Notes: generated by a model not told the origin, from the letters alone. Shown: positions 10,101 to 21,737, numbered from the stretch's first letter. The stretch: DNA of 64,000 nt from Pseudomonas sp. Irchel 3E20 (GCF_900187645.1 NZ_FYEE01000007.1:186001-250000), one strand, 5' to 3'. Made by a program: numbers and translations.

Positions 10101-10985
10101 GCGCCGGCCCTCATGCAACTGGCGCTGGCGGCGGCGCATGTTGAGCAGGGCGACAAGCGGTAGTAGAGAGAACGCCAGCCCTAGCAGGCATTTGCCGATA
10201 AACGCCGGCAGTAGTTGCTCGACCACCGCTTGCTCATCAAACAACCCGCGCAGTTGCCAGTCGCTTTTACCCAGGGGTACCACCAGCACGCTGTCTTCGA
10301 GGGCTTCGGGGGGCAGGACCTGGTTGTGCGCCGCCGCCAGGTTGGGGCTTTGCCCGATGATCTGTTGGGTCAGTTGGTTTTCCAGCGCCCATTGGGCCGA
10401 GGCTGGGTGTTCGCCGCTCTTGCCCAGGCCTTGCACGAAGCGAGGGGCCAAACGTAGCGCCCAGTAGCCTTTGCTGTCGCCGCTGGGTTGGTGCAACAGC
10501 AGGTACGCCACCGAGCCATCCGCCGCGCTGCCGTAGAAGTAGCGTTGGGCGCGGCTGCGTTGGGTCATCTGCGCCAGCCATGGGTGGTCGCCGCTGGCGG
10601 CGGCGCTGTCGCTGCGCACTTGGCCTTCGCTGTCGAGCAGGGCCAGGCTGCGCAGGTCGGGCAGCGAGCGCTGGAGTTTGGCCAGCAGCGCCTGCAGTTC
10701 ATCGGATGAGCGGGGTTGTTCGACGATCGGTAGCAGATTCAGGGCGATCTGCGCGTTCAGCGCCATGTTCAGGTTGATGTGGTCGGCCTGGTCTGCGCTG
10801 TAGTCGATGGTGTATTGGCGTTCGTGTTGCTGGGTTTGCTTGAGCTGGTCGAGCAGTTGCCAGAACAGCAGGGCCAACAGCAACAAGACCATGGTTGCCA
10901 GTGCGCCCTTGATGGTGCCGCGCAGAGGCAAGCCGGGCGCAGAGTTTGGCGCGCGCGCGGACGAAGGCGAAGTGACATTGGGCAA
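7134..10985 (-). CDS. morA: MorA-like membrane-bound diguanylate cyclase/phosphodiesterase
   Basis: A 1283-residue sensor. A transmembrane segment at about residues 27-46 and another near 267-285 enclose a periplasmic sensory region. Several PAS/PAC units follow in the cytoplasm (about 290-840), then a GGDEF domain with an intact MGGDEF motif and an EAL domain with EALLRW and [10 protein letters not shown] intact, so both c-di-GMP synthesis and hydrolysis are possible. The usual RxxD inhibitory site before GGDEF is replaced by acidic residues. Length and position beside glyA match MorA, the motility/biofilm regulator first described in P. putida. It is close to mapZ, another c-di-GMP gene. 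Confidence 0.88.
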   Translation of the reverse strand: MPNVTSPSSARAPNSAPGLPLRGTIKGALATMVLLLLALLFWQLLDQLKQTQQHERQYTIDYSADQADHINLNMALNAQIALNLLPIVEQPRSSDELQALLAKLQRSLPDLRSLALLDSEGQVRSDSAAASGDHPWLAQMTQRSRAQRYFYGSAADGSVAYLLLHQPSGDSKGYWALRLAPRFVQGLGKSGEHPASAQWALENQLTQQIIGQSPNLAAAHNQVLPPEALEDSVLVVPLGKSDWQLRGLFDEQAVVEQLLPAFIGKCLLGLAFSLLPLVALLNMRRRQRQLHEGRRRYQDIFEGTGVALCVLDLSGLKAFFNNSHLQTGDELRQWLQGQPGQRQYLLQELRITEVNQVALQLLNVSSCEDAWSLLIAGDPQVGNAIGNQLLEAVLEQQQQLELEIKLKDAQGNDQHLWLVLRLPRERSDYQAVILSISDITSRKLIELSLVEREGFWSDVVRTVPDHLYVQDVVSQRMIFSNHHLGQTLGYNKTELQQMGEYFWEILLHPEDADLYHLARQEQRRSGYAQLLQCQLRFRHRNNQWRRFEVREQALARDRHNQVTRIIGVAKDITDQIEASESLRDSEQRYRMLAESISDVIFSTDNKLSLNYVSPSVQAVLGFAVDWIFQNGWQSTIANPQQLSGIYSLMDRVSKALDKPEQLAQLRDQVQTQLFLFDCLRADGRKIPIELRLVLVWDEHGAFEGVLGVGRDISQQRRAEKDLRMAATVFEHSTSAILITDPAGYIVQANEAFSRVSGYAVAQVLDQLPNMLTVDDQQEAHLRYVLKQLHQHSSWEGEVWLKRRNGEHYPAWVGITAVLDDEGDLASYVCFFSDISERKASEQRIHRLAYYDALTHLPNRTLFQDRLHTALQSAERQKSWVVLMFLDLDRFKPINDSLGHAAGDRMLKEMATRLLGCVDDDDTVARMGGDEFTLLLQPRASREMALNRAIHVAEQILASLVKPFVLEGREFFVTASIGIALSPQDGNELSQLMKNADTAMYHAKERGKNNFQFYQADMNASALERLELESDLRHALDQNEFVLYYQPQFSGDGKRLTGAEALLRWRHPRRGLVPPGDFIPVLEELGLVVDVGDWVIAEACRQLKAWHLAKVRVPKVSVNISARQFSDGQLGTRIANILRDTGLPPACLELELTESILMREVSEALQILASLKNLGLSIAVDDFGTGYSSLNYLKQFPIDVLKIDRTFVDGLPCGEQDAQIARAIIAMAHSLNLAVIAEGVETHEQLDFLREHGCDEVQGYLFGRPMPANRFEAQFSNDALFLFD

Positions 10986-11268
10986 GCTGTGACCCTGCGA
11001 TTTGGCTGGACTGGCGCGACGTGCACTATAAGCCGGACGCCCAAAGGGCGGCTAGCATGCCCTGAGTTGTGGCAAAGTGCCAGCCCCTGCTGGCTGGACT
11101 CATATGATCCGTTGAGGTAGCTTTGCCGGTTACGCGAAGGCGCTCCAGCCCCAGACAATCAGGCATTTTCCGCACGCAGGCATTGATCGCGATCAACGGC
11201 CCGCGCCGCGCATAGCCTGGCCCGGGCTTCGCCCGCTTTATTCACCCGTCACTGACCCTAGGTTCTCC

Positions 11269-12933
11269 ATGGCTCAATACGTCTTCACCATGCATCGGCT
11301 GAGCAAAGTTGTTCCGCCGAAGCGGGAAATCCTGAAAAACATTTCGCTGTCCTTCTTCCCCGGCGCCAAGATCGGCGTGCTGGGCCTCAACGGTTCGGGT
11401 AAATCCACCCTGTTGAAAATCATGGCTGGCGTCGACACCGAGTTCGACGGCGAAGCGCGCCCGATGCCTGAACTGAACATCGGCTACCTGCCGCAAGAGC
11501 CGCAACTGGACCCGACCAAGACCGTGCGTGAAGTGGTCGAGGAAGCAGTCAGCGTCATCAAGGACGCCCAGGCGCGCCTGGATCAGGTCTACGCCGAATA
11601 CGCCGACCCGGATGCCGACTTCGACAAACTGGCCGCCGAACAGGCCAAGCTCGAAGCCATCCTGCAAGCCGGCGACGGCCACAACCTGGATCGTCAACTG
11701 GAAGTGGCCGCCGATGCGCTGCGCCTGCCAGCCTGGGACGCCAAGATCGAGCACCTGTCCGGTGGCGAAAAACGCCGTGTGGCTCTGTGCCGCTTGCTGT
11801 TGTCGGCTCCCGATATGCTGCTGCTCGACGAACCGACCAACCACTTGGACGCTGACTCGGTGGCTTGGCTGGAGCACTTCCTGCACGATTTCCCGGGCAC
11901 CGTGGTCGCGATCACGCACGACCGGTACTTCCTCGACAACGTCGCCGGTTGGATCCTGGAACTGGACCGCGGTGCGGGCATTCCGTACGAGGGCAACTAT
12001 TCGGGTTGGTTGGAAGCCAAGTCCGATCGTCTGGCCCAGGAATCCAAGCAGCAATCGGCCCATGAAAAGGCCATGAAGGACGAACTGGAATGGGTGCGCA
12101 AAGGCGCCAAGGCCCGCCAGTCCAAGTCCAAGGCGCGCCTGGCGCGCTTTGAGGAAATGCAGTCGCAGGAATTCCAGAAGCGCAGCGAAACCAACGAGAT
12201 CTATATCCCGGCTGGTCCGCGCCTGGGTGACAAGGTCATCGAATTCAAAAACGTCTCCAAGGGCTATGGCGACCGCGTGTTGATCGACAACCTGTCGTTC
12301 TCCATGCCAAAGGGCGCGATCGTCGGCGTTATCGGCGGTAACGGCGCGGGTAAATCCACGCTGTTCCGCATGCTGATGGGCAAGGAACAACCGGATTCGG
12401 GCAGCATCGAAATCGGCGAAACCGTGCAACTGGCCTGCGTGGACCAAAGCCGTGACGACCTGGACGGCAGCAAGACCGTGTTCCAGCAGATCTCCGACGG
12501 CTCGGACCAGATCCGCATCGGCAACTACGAAATCCCGTCGCGTACTTACGTCGGGCGTTTCAACTTCAAGGGCGGCGACCAGCAGAAGTTCGTCAAGGAC
12601 CTCTCTGGTGGTGAGCGCGGCCGCTTGCACCTGGCCCTGACCCTGAAAGAGGGCGGCAACGTCCTGCTGCTCGACGAACCGTCCAACGACCTGGACGTTG
12701 AAACCCTGCGTTCCCTGGAAGAAGCCCTGCTGGACTTCCCGGGCGCCGCCATTGTGATCTCCCACGATCGGTGGTTCCTCGACCGTGTGGCGACCCACAT
12801 CCTGGCGTACGAAGACGACTCGCAAGCGGTGTTCTTCGAGGGCAACTACACCGAGTACGAAGCCGACCGCAAAAAACGCCTCGGCGACGCAGCGGCCCAG
12901 CCGCACCGCGTACGGCACAAGAAACTGGCCTGA
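11269..12933 (+). CDS. ettA: Energy-dependent translational throttle protein EttA (ABC-F ATPase)
   Basis: A 554-residue cytosolic ABC-F protein with two nucleotide-binding domains and no membrane part. Walker A lysines are K45 (GLNGSGKST) and K362 (GGNGAGKST), and signature motifs [11 protein letters not shown] and [12 protein letters not shown] are both present. The EttA arm insertion in the first domain and the linker rich in basic residues ([19 protein letters not shown], about 281-299) are seen. EttA binds the ribosomal E site and gates the first elongation steps according to ADP/ATP ratio. ATG at 11269 starts the canonical [11 protein letters not shown]. Confidence 0.95.
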   Translation: MAQYVFTMHRLSKVVPPKREILKNISLSFFPGAKIGVLGLNGSGKSTLLKIMAGVDTEFDGEARPMPELNIGYLPQEPQLDPTKTVREVVEEAVSVIKDAQARLDQVYAEYADPDADFDKLAAEQAKLEAILQAGDGHNLDRQLEVAADALRLPAWDAKIEHLSGGEKRRVALCRLLLSAPDMLLLDEPTNHLDADSVAWLEHFLHDFPGTVVAITHDRYFLDNVAGWILELDRGAGIPYEGNYSGWLEAKSDRLAQESKQQSAHEKAMKDELEWVRKGAKARQSKSKARLARFEEMQSQEFQKRSETNEIYIPAGPRLGDKVIEFKNVSKGYGDRVLIDNLSFSMPKGAIVGVIGGNGAGKSTLFRMLMGKEQPDSGSIEIGETVQLACVDQSRDDLDGSKTVFQQISDGSDQIRIGNYEIPSRTYVGRFNFKGGDQQKFVKDLSGGERGRLHLALTLKEGGNVLLLDEPSNDLDVETLRSLEEALLDFPGAAIVISHDRWFLDRVATHILAYEDDSQAVFFEGNYTEYEADRKKRLGDAAAQPHRVRHKKLA

Positions 12934-12953
12934 TTCGCGCCGGTGGTTTGAAC

Positions 12954-12981
12954 AACGGAGCCCTTGGGGGCTCCGTTTTTA
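12954..12981 (+). terminator. Intrinsic terminator of ettA
   Basis: AACGGAGCCC pairs with GGGCTCCGTT, followed by TTTATTT. It starts 20 bases after the ettA stop codon. Confidence 0.9.
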
Positions 12982-13015
12982 TTTGCGTGTTTTTTTCTCG
13001 GGGGCAGAGGGGCTT

Positions 13016-13038
13016 CATCGCGGGCGAGCCCGCGATGG
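13016..13038. repeat. Single REP-type palindrome
   Basis: CATCGCGGGCGAGCCCGCGATG is a perfect short palindrome with the REP core (CGCGGGC/GCCCGCG). It lies in the 302-base space between ettA and gdhA, which otherwise holds the ettA terminator and the gdhA promoter region. Confidence 0.7.
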
Positions 13039-13178
13039 CGGTTTACCTGATGGTGCAACCCTAGAATTGATAATCCCCGTTTAGGTGCAAAACAGCCGAG
13101 AAAACCCTGCCGATTTACATCCAATGCACCATTTAATTTCATAACTGCGACATTTTGCGCTGTCGCGGTGCGAAATGA

Positions 13179-15067
<1,889 letters not shown>

Positions 15068-15161
15068 GGCATTTCTCCTGTCATGCAGGGTTGGGCCATG
15101 GTCGCAGCCTTTTGGTTTCATCGGGCGTTGCAAAGCGACCTGTGGGGCGCTGTTTTGCGCT

Positions 15162-17015
15162 TCAGTAGTGATACCACTTCAATTCCAGCATCACTTCGTT
15201 CTCGGCCGAGGCCAGGTGGCTGAATTCGCGCTGGGCACTCAGGCGCAGGCCCAGGTTGCGCGACAACTCCCATTGCTGGTTGAGGCTCAGGCTACGGCGC
15301 ACTTCGCCGTTGGTGAAGTAGTCGCCGCGCGCCTCCAGGCTCAGGTTGCCCAGGGGGTTTTTCCACAGCAGGCCGGTATTGAACCCGGCGGCTGGGGAGA
15401 TGAATTCGGCGAAGTCGTTGTTGTGCTCCACGCGCACGGTACCCAGGGCAAAGCCGAGCAGGTCGTCACCCAGTTGCCAGGTGCCGCCGGCGCCACCATT
15501 GACGTGGCTGACCAGGGTTTCGTCGTCGTGCTTGCCCGGCACCCGTTCCAGGCCCCCGGTGACTTGCCACGACAGTGGTTGCAGCAGCTCGTTGCGCGGG
15601 GTCAGGGAGCGGATGGTGGCCAGGTCCAGTTGCTGCAACTGCCAGCGATTGCCTTCGTACTGGCGCACTTTCATTTGCAGGATTTCGATCTGCGCGCCCA
15701 GGGGGAAGCCTTCGGCGTTGTCGTTGAGGTCGTGATAGGCCATGCGCAGGCCGTATTCGGCGAAGGCATCGTCGCCCCGGGTGCCGATGCCGGCCTGCCA
15801 GGTGCGCGATTCGTGGCCGTCCTCGGGCAGGCCGGGGCGGGGGATGTCCAGCTCCGGCGCAGGGTTCTGGTTGATCGCGCGCAACAGTTCGAAGCTGCGC
15901 TGGGCCCGTTGCGGGTCGCGTTCCTGGCCGTTGGCGCGGTAGCGCTCCAGGCGATAGGCGGCGTCGATAATCAACGCCTGGCGCGCGCGGGGCAGGGCCT
16001 TGAAGGCCGGGGCCTGGAGCTGTTGCTGGTCGGCGCTGACCTTGAGCACCCATTGCTGTTCGTCACCGTCCAGCGGCTCGGCGCGGCTGAGCAATTCGCG
16101 CTCGCGGGAGGGGCGATAGTCGATCTTCTCCACCAGGCCCGCGTCCTTGACCGCTTTCACCGTGTCGGTGGGGATGGCGGTAAGGGGGAATTGCTCGGTC
16201 AGCTTCAGGCCCGGGCGGGCCACTTGCAGCAGCTCGAGTAGGCGATAGGAGCAGTTTTCGTCGAAGAAAAAGTAGTCGAACTTGATCTGCTTGAGTTCCC
16301 AGACGTGCTCGACCATGCGCTCAGTCTCGACTTGCGTCAGGTTCAGCCGGTATTCCCACAGGTCGCGGTTCTCCAGGCTGCGGTACTCGGAGAGCTTTTC
16401 CTGGTAGGGCACCAGGGCGAAGAGGCCGGGGTAGCCGCCCATCAGGCCTTTCCAGGCGTAGAGGATGCTGTTGTCGGAGCCTTCGATGTAGGCGCCGAAG
16501 TTGATCGCGTAGCTGAGCAGGGCGGTCTGGTCGCTTTGCACATCGGCCTGGTCGATGCGCAGCAGGGTATGGCCGAACATCGACGACGGGCTATTGAGGT
16601 AAGCCGCCGGGAAAATCATCACCGCGCTGTGGGGCGAAACGTCCTTGAACCACTGGGTGAATTCGGCGCACGCCACCGTGGGCAGGTCGGTGAGGCTCAG
16701 TTGCGCCTTGAGCCAACGGGTGCGCGCCGGGTACACGCACTGGGCGTGTTGCTCGCCGGCGCTGGCAGGCGCGTAGAGCGCTTGCAGGGTGGCTTGCAGC
16801 TCGGCATCGGGGCGTTCGGCGCCGTTGGCGGCGAGGAAGAACTTGGGGTCGCTGACATAGCTGCGCCAGCCGCCGAGCTTGGCGGTTTCGTAGTGGCCCA
16901 GGGAAATCCAGAAGGGGTCGTTGGCCAGTTGCTGCAAACGCGGGTTGTCGATCTGTGGTGCGGCGGACAACGGGGCGCAGACACAGAGCGCCAGGTAGGC
17001 AAGGCGTTTGAGCAT
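15162..17015 (-). CDS. Large periplasmic DUF4105 (Lnb N-terminal-type) protein
   Basis: A 617-residue exported protein with a signal peptide (MLKRLAYLALCVCAPLSAA). The central region contains the DUF4105 signature: SSMFGHTLLRIDQ (about 146-158), INFGAYIEGSDNSILYAWKGLMGGYPG (about 172-198) and FDYFFFDENCSYRLLELL (about 247-264), giving a conserved His and Cys that could be catalytic. The C-terminal part looks like a beta-rich domain. DUF4105 is related to the periplasmic domain of Lnb, a lipoprotein N-acyltransferase of some Gram-positives, so an acyl-transfer or envelope role is possible but unproven. It is followed upstream by a terminator of the DUF3015 gene, so it is probably transcribed separately. 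Confidence 0.8.
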   Translation of the reverse strand: MLKRLAYLALCVCAPLSAAPQIDNPRLQQLANDPFWISLGHYETAKLGGWRSYVSDPKFFLAANGAERPDAELQATLQALYAPASAGEQHAQCVYPARTRWLKAQLSLTDLPTVACAEFTQWFKDVSPHSAVMIFPAAYLNSPSSMFGHTLLRIDQADVQSDQTALLSYAINFGAYIEGSDNSILYAWKGLMGGYPGLFALVPYQEKLSEYRSLENRDLWEYRLNLTQVETERMVEHVWELKQIKFDYFFFDENCSYRLLELLQVARPGLKLTEQFPLTAIPTDTVKAVKDAGLVEKIDYRPSRERELLSRAEPLDGDEQQWVLKVSADQQQLQAPAFKALPRARQALIIDAAYRLERYRANGQERDPQRAQRSFELLRAINQNPAPELDIPRPGLPEDGHESRTWQAGIGTRGDDAFAEYGLRMAYHDLNDNAEGFPLGAQIEILQMKVRQYEGNRWQLQQLDLATIRSLTPRNELLQPLSWQVTGGLERVPGKHDDETLVSHVNGGAGGTWQLGDDLLGFALGTVRVEHNNDFAEFISPAAGFNTGLLWKNPLGNLSLEARGDYFTNGEVRRSLSLNQQWELSRNLGLRLSAQREFSHLASAENEVMLELKWYHY

Positions 17016-17099
17016 GGTGGCAACTTAATAAAAAAGAGACCCGAGTCGGGGTGGGGCGACCGGTAAGCCTGGGGCAGGCTTGAGCGGCCAGGTCCAAAA

Positions 17100-17128
17100 A
17101 ACAAAACCCGCCCCATGAAGGGGCGGGT
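17100..17128 (-). terminator. Intrinsic terminator of the DUF3015 gene
   Basis: ACCCGCCCC (17106-17114) and GGGGCGGGT (17120-17128) form the stem; on the minus strand it is followed by TTTTGTTTTTT. It lies directly after the DUF3015 stop codon. Confidence 0.9.
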
Positions 17129-17137
17129 GGGCCGAGC

Positions 17138-17626
17138 TTATGCCGGAGTGGCGTATTTAGCCAGGCGAGCGTCGCCCTTGAGGATGGCCAGGGTGTTGGT
17201 ATGCACGTCTTCAGCGGTGGCGTCTGCCTTGGTGAAGATCTGTTGGAAGTGTTCGTGGGTGACTGCGGCGAAGTGCGCGCGGTCTTCAGGTGCCACGCCG
17301 AGTACCACGGCATAGGTGGTCAGCGCTTCGCCCTGACCCTTGGCCATGTCTTCGGAGAGTTCGTTCATCATGCCGTTCATGGCGAACCAGGATTTGCCGC
17401 CGTAGGTCAGCGAAGCGTTGGTGGCGCAGCCGTTGGTGCCGGAAGTCATGCCGAACGTGGCGTTGCCGGAAGTGCCGTTGGTGGTGGATGCCAGGAAGTG
17501 AGCCGGGGTGCCACGCTGACCTTCGAACAGCATGTTGCCCCAACCGCAATCCGGGCCGCCTGGCGCCTGAGCCATAGCGTTGATGGATACAGCGGCGAAG
17601 AGAGTACCGAGAAGAATCCGTTTCAT
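17138..17626 (-). CDS. DUF3015 family exported protein
   Basis: A 162-residue protein with a clear signal peptide (MKRILLGTLFAAVSINAMAQA). The mature part begins with a Cys-Gly-Trp-Gly-N motif (DCGWGNMLFEGQRG) followed by a Ser/Thr/Asn/Gly-rich segment (ASTTNGTSGNATFGMTSGTNGC) and an alpha-helical C-terminus, the DUF3015 pattern. Function is unknown. It is encoded just upstream of the DUF4105 gene, as in other Pseudomonas, but a strong terminator separates the two. ATG at 17626 is preceded by AAAGAGAACAAAGCT. Confidence 0.85.
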   Translation of the reverse strand: MKRILLGTLFAAVSINAMAQAPGGPDCGWGNMLFEGQRGTPAHFLASTTNGTSGNATFGMTSGTNGCATNASLTYGGKSWFAMNGMMNELSEDMAKGQGEALTTYAVVLGVAPEDRAHFAAVTHEHFQQIFTKADATAEDVHTNTLAILKGDARLAKYATPA

Positions 17627-17856
17627 AGCTTTGTTCTCTTTATGTGCATACCAATGGACAGGAGTCTGGCCCGTATCAGCGCCAGTCGGGCCGGTTATTT
17701 GCCCAGCCGCGCAGCTTGGAGTTTAGGCACGATCCCAGGGTTCCGTGATTTTTTGTAAAACAATCGTCGAGGCTCCGGTTTATCGGGGCTTGACCGGGGT
17801 TTTGGGTGGTGTTCCTGGCTGGAGGGGGCCGACTGCATGCCATGAGCTGCACGTGT

Positions 17857-17954
17857 GTGGAGCGGGGCGGCGCTCCGCTCACCCGCGATGGCGTCGGCCT
17901 ATCCAACGCTGATACAGGCTGATACGCCGCCATCGCGGGCAAGCCCGCTCCCAC
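17857..17954. repeat. REP doublet
   Basis: A degenerate left arm (GTGGAGCGGGGC, 17857 onward, with CACCCGCGATGGCG) and a good right arm (CGCCATCGCGGGCAAGCCCGCTCCCAC ending at 17954, listed here as its two halves CGCCATCGCGGG and GCTCCCAC) make an inverted REP pair. It occupies much of the 439-base gap between the DUF3015 gene and the protease gene; the rest of the gap shows no gene. Confidence 0.8.
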
Positions 17955-18065
17955 AGGTGTCTTCATTGCGCCCGGGTGACGGCTACAGTTACCGCGTGCC
18001 TTGCCAGCCAGGCATACCCGGCGCCAGAATGCCGCCATCCGCCCCGCCTGATGTAAGGAAGTCCG

Positions 18066-20504
18066 ATGCCTGATCCTGTTGCTGCCAGCTTGCGTCTCGC
18101 GCCTGAAGCGCTGACCCGTCCGTTTTCCGCTGAACAGTTCAGCTTCTCGACCACCAATGATTTGGAGCCCTTTCGCGGTGTGCTTGGCCAGGAACGTGCC
18201 GTCGAGGCCTTGCAGTTCGGTGTGGCGATGCCACGCCCCGGCTACAACGTATTTGTCATGGGCGAGCCGGGCACCGGCCGTTTTTCTTTCGTCAAACGCT
18301 ACCTCAAGGCCGAGGGCAAGCGCCTGCAGACCCCGGCGGACTGGGTCTACGTCAACAACTTCGATGACCCCCGCGAACCCCGGGCCCTGGAGCTTCCCTC
18401 TGGCGAAGCGGGCGCTTTCATCGCCGATATCAATGGCTTAATCGACAACCTGCTGGCGACTTTTCCGGCGGTGTTCGAGCACCCGTCCTACCAGCAGAAG
18501 AAAAGCGCCATCGACCGCGCCTTCAACCAGCGCTACGACCGCGCGCTGGACGTGATCGAACGCCTGGCCCTGGAAAAAGACGTCGCCCTGTACCGCGACA
18601 GCAGCAATATCGCGTTCACCCCGATGGCCGAAGGCAAGGCGCTGGACGAGGCGGAGTTCGCCCAATTGCCGGAGGCTGAGCGTGAGCGCTTCCACGTCGA
18701 TATCTCCGAACTGGAAGAGCGCCTGAACGAAGAGCTGGCGAGCCTGCCGCAGTGGAAGCGTGAGTCGAGCAACCAGATGCGCCAGCTCAACGAAGAGACC
18801 ATCACCCTGGCCTTGCAGCCGCTGTTGGCGCCGTTGTCGCAGAAGTACGCGGAAAACGCCGCCGTGTGCGGCTATCTGCAAGCGATGCAGGTGTATTTGC
18901 TCAAGACCGTGGTCGAGCAACTGGTGGACGACAGCAAGACCGACGCCGTGGCGCGCAAACTGCTCGAAGAGCAGTACTGCCCCAGCCTGGTGGTCGGCCA
19001 CCCCGCCAGTGGCGGCGCGCCGGTGGTGTTCGAGCCCCATCCGACCTACGACAACCTGTTCGGCCGCATCGAGTACAGCACCGACCAGGGCGCGCTCTAC
19101 ACCACCTATCGGCAGTTGCGCCCCGGTGCGCTGCACCGCGCCAATGGCGGCTTCTTGATCTTGGAAGCGGAAAAAATGCTCAGCGAACCGTTCGTGTGGG
19201 ACGCGCTCAAACGCGCCCTGCAATCGCGCAAGCTGAAAATGGAGTCGCCGTTGGGCGAACTGGGGCGCCTGGCCACGGTGACCCTGACGCCGCAGCACAT
19301 TCCGTTGCAGGTCAAGGTCATCATTATCGGCGCGCGCCAGTTGTACTACACGCTGCAGGACCTGGATCCGGACTTCCAGGAGATGTTCCGGGTGCTGGTG
19401 GACTTCGACGAAGACATCCCGATGGTCGACGAAAGCCTGGAACAGTTCGCCCAGTTACTCAAAACCCGCACCAGCGAAGAAGGCATGGCGCCGCTGACCG
19501 CCGACGCGGTGGCGCGCCTGGCCACCTACAGCGCACGCCTGGCCGAGCATCAGGGGCGCTTGTCGGCGCGTATCGGCGATCTATTCCAGTTGGTCAGCGA
19601 GGCGGATTTCATTCGCCACCTGGCCGGCGATGAAATGACCGATGCCGGGCATATCGAACGCGCCCTCAAGGCCAAGGCCACCCGCACTGGCCGGGTGTCG
19701 GCACGGATTCTCGACGACATGCTGGCGGGGATCATCCTGATCGACACCGACGGCGCCGCAGTCGGCAAGTGCAACGGCCTGACGGTGCTGGAAGTGGGCG
19801 ATTCGGCCTTCGGTGTGCCGGCGCGGATCTCGGCCACGGTGTACCCGGGCGGCAGCGGTATCGTGGACATCGAGCGCGAGGTCAACCTCGGGCAACCGAT
19901 TCACTCCAAGGGCGTGATGATCCTCACCGGTTACCTGGGCAGCCGCTATGCCCAGGAATTCCCCTTGGCGATTTCCGCAAGCATTGCCCTGGAGCAGTCC
20001 TACGGCTACGTCGATGGCGACAGCGCCTCCCTGGGCGAGGCGTGCACGCTGATTTCGGCATTGTCCAAAACGCCGCTCAAGCAGTGTTTTGCCATTACCG
20101 GCTCGATCAACCAGTTCGGTGAAGTGCAAGCGGTGGGCGGGGTCAACGAGAAGATCGAAGGCTTCTTCCGCCTCTGCGAGGCCCGTGGGCTGACGGGGGA
20201 GCAGGGGGCGATCATTCCCCAGGCTAACGTCGCCACCTTGATGCTCGACGAGAAAGTCCTGGCGGCGGTGCGGGCCGGACAGTTCCACGTGTATGCCGTG
20301 CGTCAGGCGGACGAAGCCCTGAGCCTGTTGGTCGGTGAGCCGGCCGGCGAGCCGGATGAGGAGGGGCAGTTCCCCGAAGGCAGCGTCAATGCGCGGGTGG
20401 TGGAGCGCTTGCGGGTGATCGCGGAAATGATTAGCGAAGACGACCTCAAGGACGCCGAGAAGGAGTTGGCGCAGCAGGCGTTGGTCGAAGCCAAGCCCGC
20501 CTGA
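18066..20504 (+). CDS. LonB-like AAA+ ATP-dependent protease
   Basis: An 812-residue Lon-related protease lacking the classical Lon N-domain. An AAA_32-type ATPase region is followed by a C-terminal S16 peptidase domain. The catalytic dyad is S653 in DGDSAS and K696 in VNEKIEGFF, spaced 43 residues as in Lon. The Walker A motif reads GEPGTGRFS, with arginine where lysine is usual; the Walker B-like segment is GGFLILEAEKML. Proteins of this kind degrade misfolded or damaged proteins, but the physiological substrates of this Pseudomonas branch are not known to me. ATG at 18066 follows AAGGAAG. Confidence 0.88.
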   Translation: MPDPVAASLRLAPEALTRPFSAEQFSFSTTNDLEPFRGVLGQERAVEALQFGVAMPRPGYNVFVMGEPGTGRFSFVKRYLKAEGKRLQTPADWVYVNNFDDPREPRALELPSGEAGAFIADINGLIDNLLATFPAVFEHPSYQQKKSAIDRAFNQRYDRALDVIERLALEKDVALYRDSSNIAFTPMAEGKALDEAEFAQLPEAERERFHVDISELEERLNEELASLPQWKRESSNQMRQLNEETITLALQPLLAPLSQKYAENAAVCGYLQAMQVYLLKTVVEQLVDDSKTDAVARKLLEEQYCPSLVVGHPASGGAPVVFEPHPTYDNLFGRIEYSTDQGALYTTYRQLRPGALHRANGGFLILEAEKMLSEPFVWDALKRALQSRKLKMESPLGELGRLATVTLTPQHIPLQVKVIIIGARQLYYTLQDLDPDFQEMFRVLVDFDEDIPMVDESLEQFAQLLKTRTSEEGMAPLTADAVARLATYSARLAEHQGRLSARIGDLFQLVSEADFIRHLAGDEMTDAGHIERALKAKATRTGRVSARILDDMLAGIILIDTDGAAVGKCNGLTVLEVGDSAFGVPARISATVYPGGSGIVDIEREVNLGQPIHSKGVMILTGYLGSRYAQEFPLAISASIALEQSYGYVDGDSASLGEACTLISALSKTPLKQCFAITGSINQFGEVQAVGGVNEKIEGFFRLCEARGLTGEQGAIIPQANVATLMLDEKVLAAVRAGQFHVYAVRQADEALSLLVGEPAGEPDEEGQFPEGSVNARVVERLRVIAEMISEDDLKDAEKELAQQALVEAKPA

Positions 20505-20511
20505 GGCCTGT

Positions 20512-20540
20512 GGCAAGCGGGTCGGCCCCGCTTGCCATTT
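20512..20540 (+). terminator. Probable terminator after the LonB-like gene
   Basis: GGCAAGCGGG (20512-20521) pairs perfectly with CCCGCTTGCC (20527-20536), followed only by ATTTCG, a weak U-tract. Confidence 0.5.
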
Positions 20541-20705
20541 CGATGCGTCAAAAAGTCGACAATGACCATTCGGCGCCTGGTTAGGCCCGCCAACTTGCTG
20601 ACTTGGCTTTTCTTCTATGCTCAGGACAGGGAATCGACAGTCATCACTGGATCGAGCCGGCCCCCTCGTGGGGGCTGAACACCGGATCTACCGAGGGTCG
20701 CCGCC

Positions 20706-21026
20706 ATGCCGCGCAACCTCTGCCTCACCCGCCAGTGCCTGGGCCTGGTCACCCGCATCGAATGCAGCATTCGCCCGCTCGCCGGGGAAACCGGCATGTG
20801 GACGTTGCTATTCGCCGCCGGTATGGCCGGCGAGCAGCCCACGGCGATCAAGGCGCAGGGCCCGTTCCATGGGCCGTTCGTCGCCGAGTCCATTCTGAAA
20901 ACCATCGTTGAAAGCCTGACGTCCCACGGCTATGAGTTGGCCGACGACCCGCAGATCTGGTGCCTGCACTTGCAGGCGCAACTGCGCGAGATCAATGGCG
21001 GGCGCTGCCACCCCACGGCGTTCTAG
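20706..21026 (+). CDS. Conserved hypothetical protein
   Basis: A 106-residue soluble protein without signal peptide or membrane segment. It holds four cysteines (two near the start, CLTRQC, then C20 and C86/C100 region) and a compact C-terminal part (DDPQIWCLHLQAQLREINGGRC). Its position between the LonB-like protease and the UPF0114 gene matches a conserved hypothetical gene of P. aeruginosa (PA4575 as I recall). No known domain is recognised. Start at ATG 20706; the reading frame has the codon usage of the neighbours, so it is probably real. Confidence 0.65.
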   Translation: MPRNLCLTRQCLGLVTRIECSIRPLAGETGMWTLLFAAGMAGEQPTAIKAQGPFHGPFVAESILKTIVESLTSHGYELADDPQIWCLHLQAQLREINGGRCHPTAF

Positions 21027-21061
21027 GCGCGGCACCGCGGTTTATGGGTGTTTGAGCGGCT

Positions 21062-21069
21062 GCTATACT
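21062..21069 (+). promoter_or_regulatory. Putative extended -10 promoter of the UPF0114 gene
   Basis: GCTATACT is a near-consensus extended -10 hexamer (TATACT) ending 32 bases before the ATG. No good -35 box is seen at the usual distance. Confidence 0.4.
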
Positions 21070-21101
21070 CGCCGCCATTTTCTGCCCTTGTGTGAGATTC
21101 A

Positions 21102-21590
21102 ATGGAACGTTTTATCGAAAATGCTATGTACGCCTCGCGTTGGCTGCTGGCGCCGATCTACTTTGGCCTGTCCCTGGGCTTGCTGGCGTTAGCGCTGAAG
21201 TTCTTCCAGGAAGTGCTGCACGTTTTCCCCAACATTTTCGCGATGGCGGAGTCCGAGTTGATCCTGGTGTTGTTGTCGCTGATCGACATGGCGCTGGTGG
21301 GCGGCCTGTTGGTGATGGTGATGATTTCCGGCTACGAGAATTTCGTCTCCCAACTCGACATCGATGACCACAAAGAGAAGCTCAACTGGCTGGGTACCAT
21401 GGATTCGTCTTCCCTGAAGATGAAAGTGGCCGCCTCGATCGTCGCGATCTCGTCGATCCACCTGCTGCGCATCTTCATGGATGCCAAGAACGTCGATCCC
21501 GAGCACTTGATGTGGTACGTCATCATCCACATGACGTTCGTGGTCTCGGCATTCGCCATGGGTTACCTGGACAAGCTGACCAAACACTGA
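21102..21590 (+). CDS. UPF0114 (TIGR00645) integral membrane protein
   Basis: A 162-residue protein with four predicted membrane helices (about residues 10-35, 50-80, 105-130 and 137-155). The start [26 protein letters not shown] and the motif [16 protein letters not shown] are the hallmarks of the UPF0114/YqhA family. Function is unknown; distant relationship to small inner-membrane proteins only. Transcribed from its own promoter. It is followed by a 10-base-pair hairpin at 21602-21628 without a clear U-tract. Confidence 0.9.
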   Translation: MERFIENAMYASRWLLAPIYFGLSLGLLALALKFFQEVLHVFPNIFAMAESELILVLLSLIDMALVGGLLVMVMISGYENFVSQLDIDDHKEKLNWLGTMDSSSLKMKVAASIVAISSIHLLRIFMDAKNVDPEHLMWYVIIHMTFVVSAFAMGYLDKLTKH

Positions 21591-21601
21591 TTCCCCGGCG
21601 C

Positions 21602-21628
21602 CAGTAGGCGCGCACTTTGCGCCTACTG
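21602..21628. other. Perfect hairpin after the UPF0114 gene
   Basis: CAGTAGGCGC (21602-21611) and GCGCCTACTG (21619-21628) can pair over 10 bases. It may stabilise or end the upstream mRNA, but no T-run follows. Confidence 0.5.
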
Positions 21629-21737
21629 ATCTCGATCGCGGCAGTGTGCTAGTCTGCTCGCCCTTTTTATCAAGGGTTTTCCGGGAGCCGGCCTTATACC
21701 AAGCGGCTTCCAGGGTGCCCCACAGCGGAGCCGTGTT

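Noticed and set aside
7602-10163. An 853-residue plus-strand frame opposite morA
   Set aside because: No recognisable domain and composition typical of antisense frames; morA on the other strand has clear PAS, GGDEF and EAL motifs.
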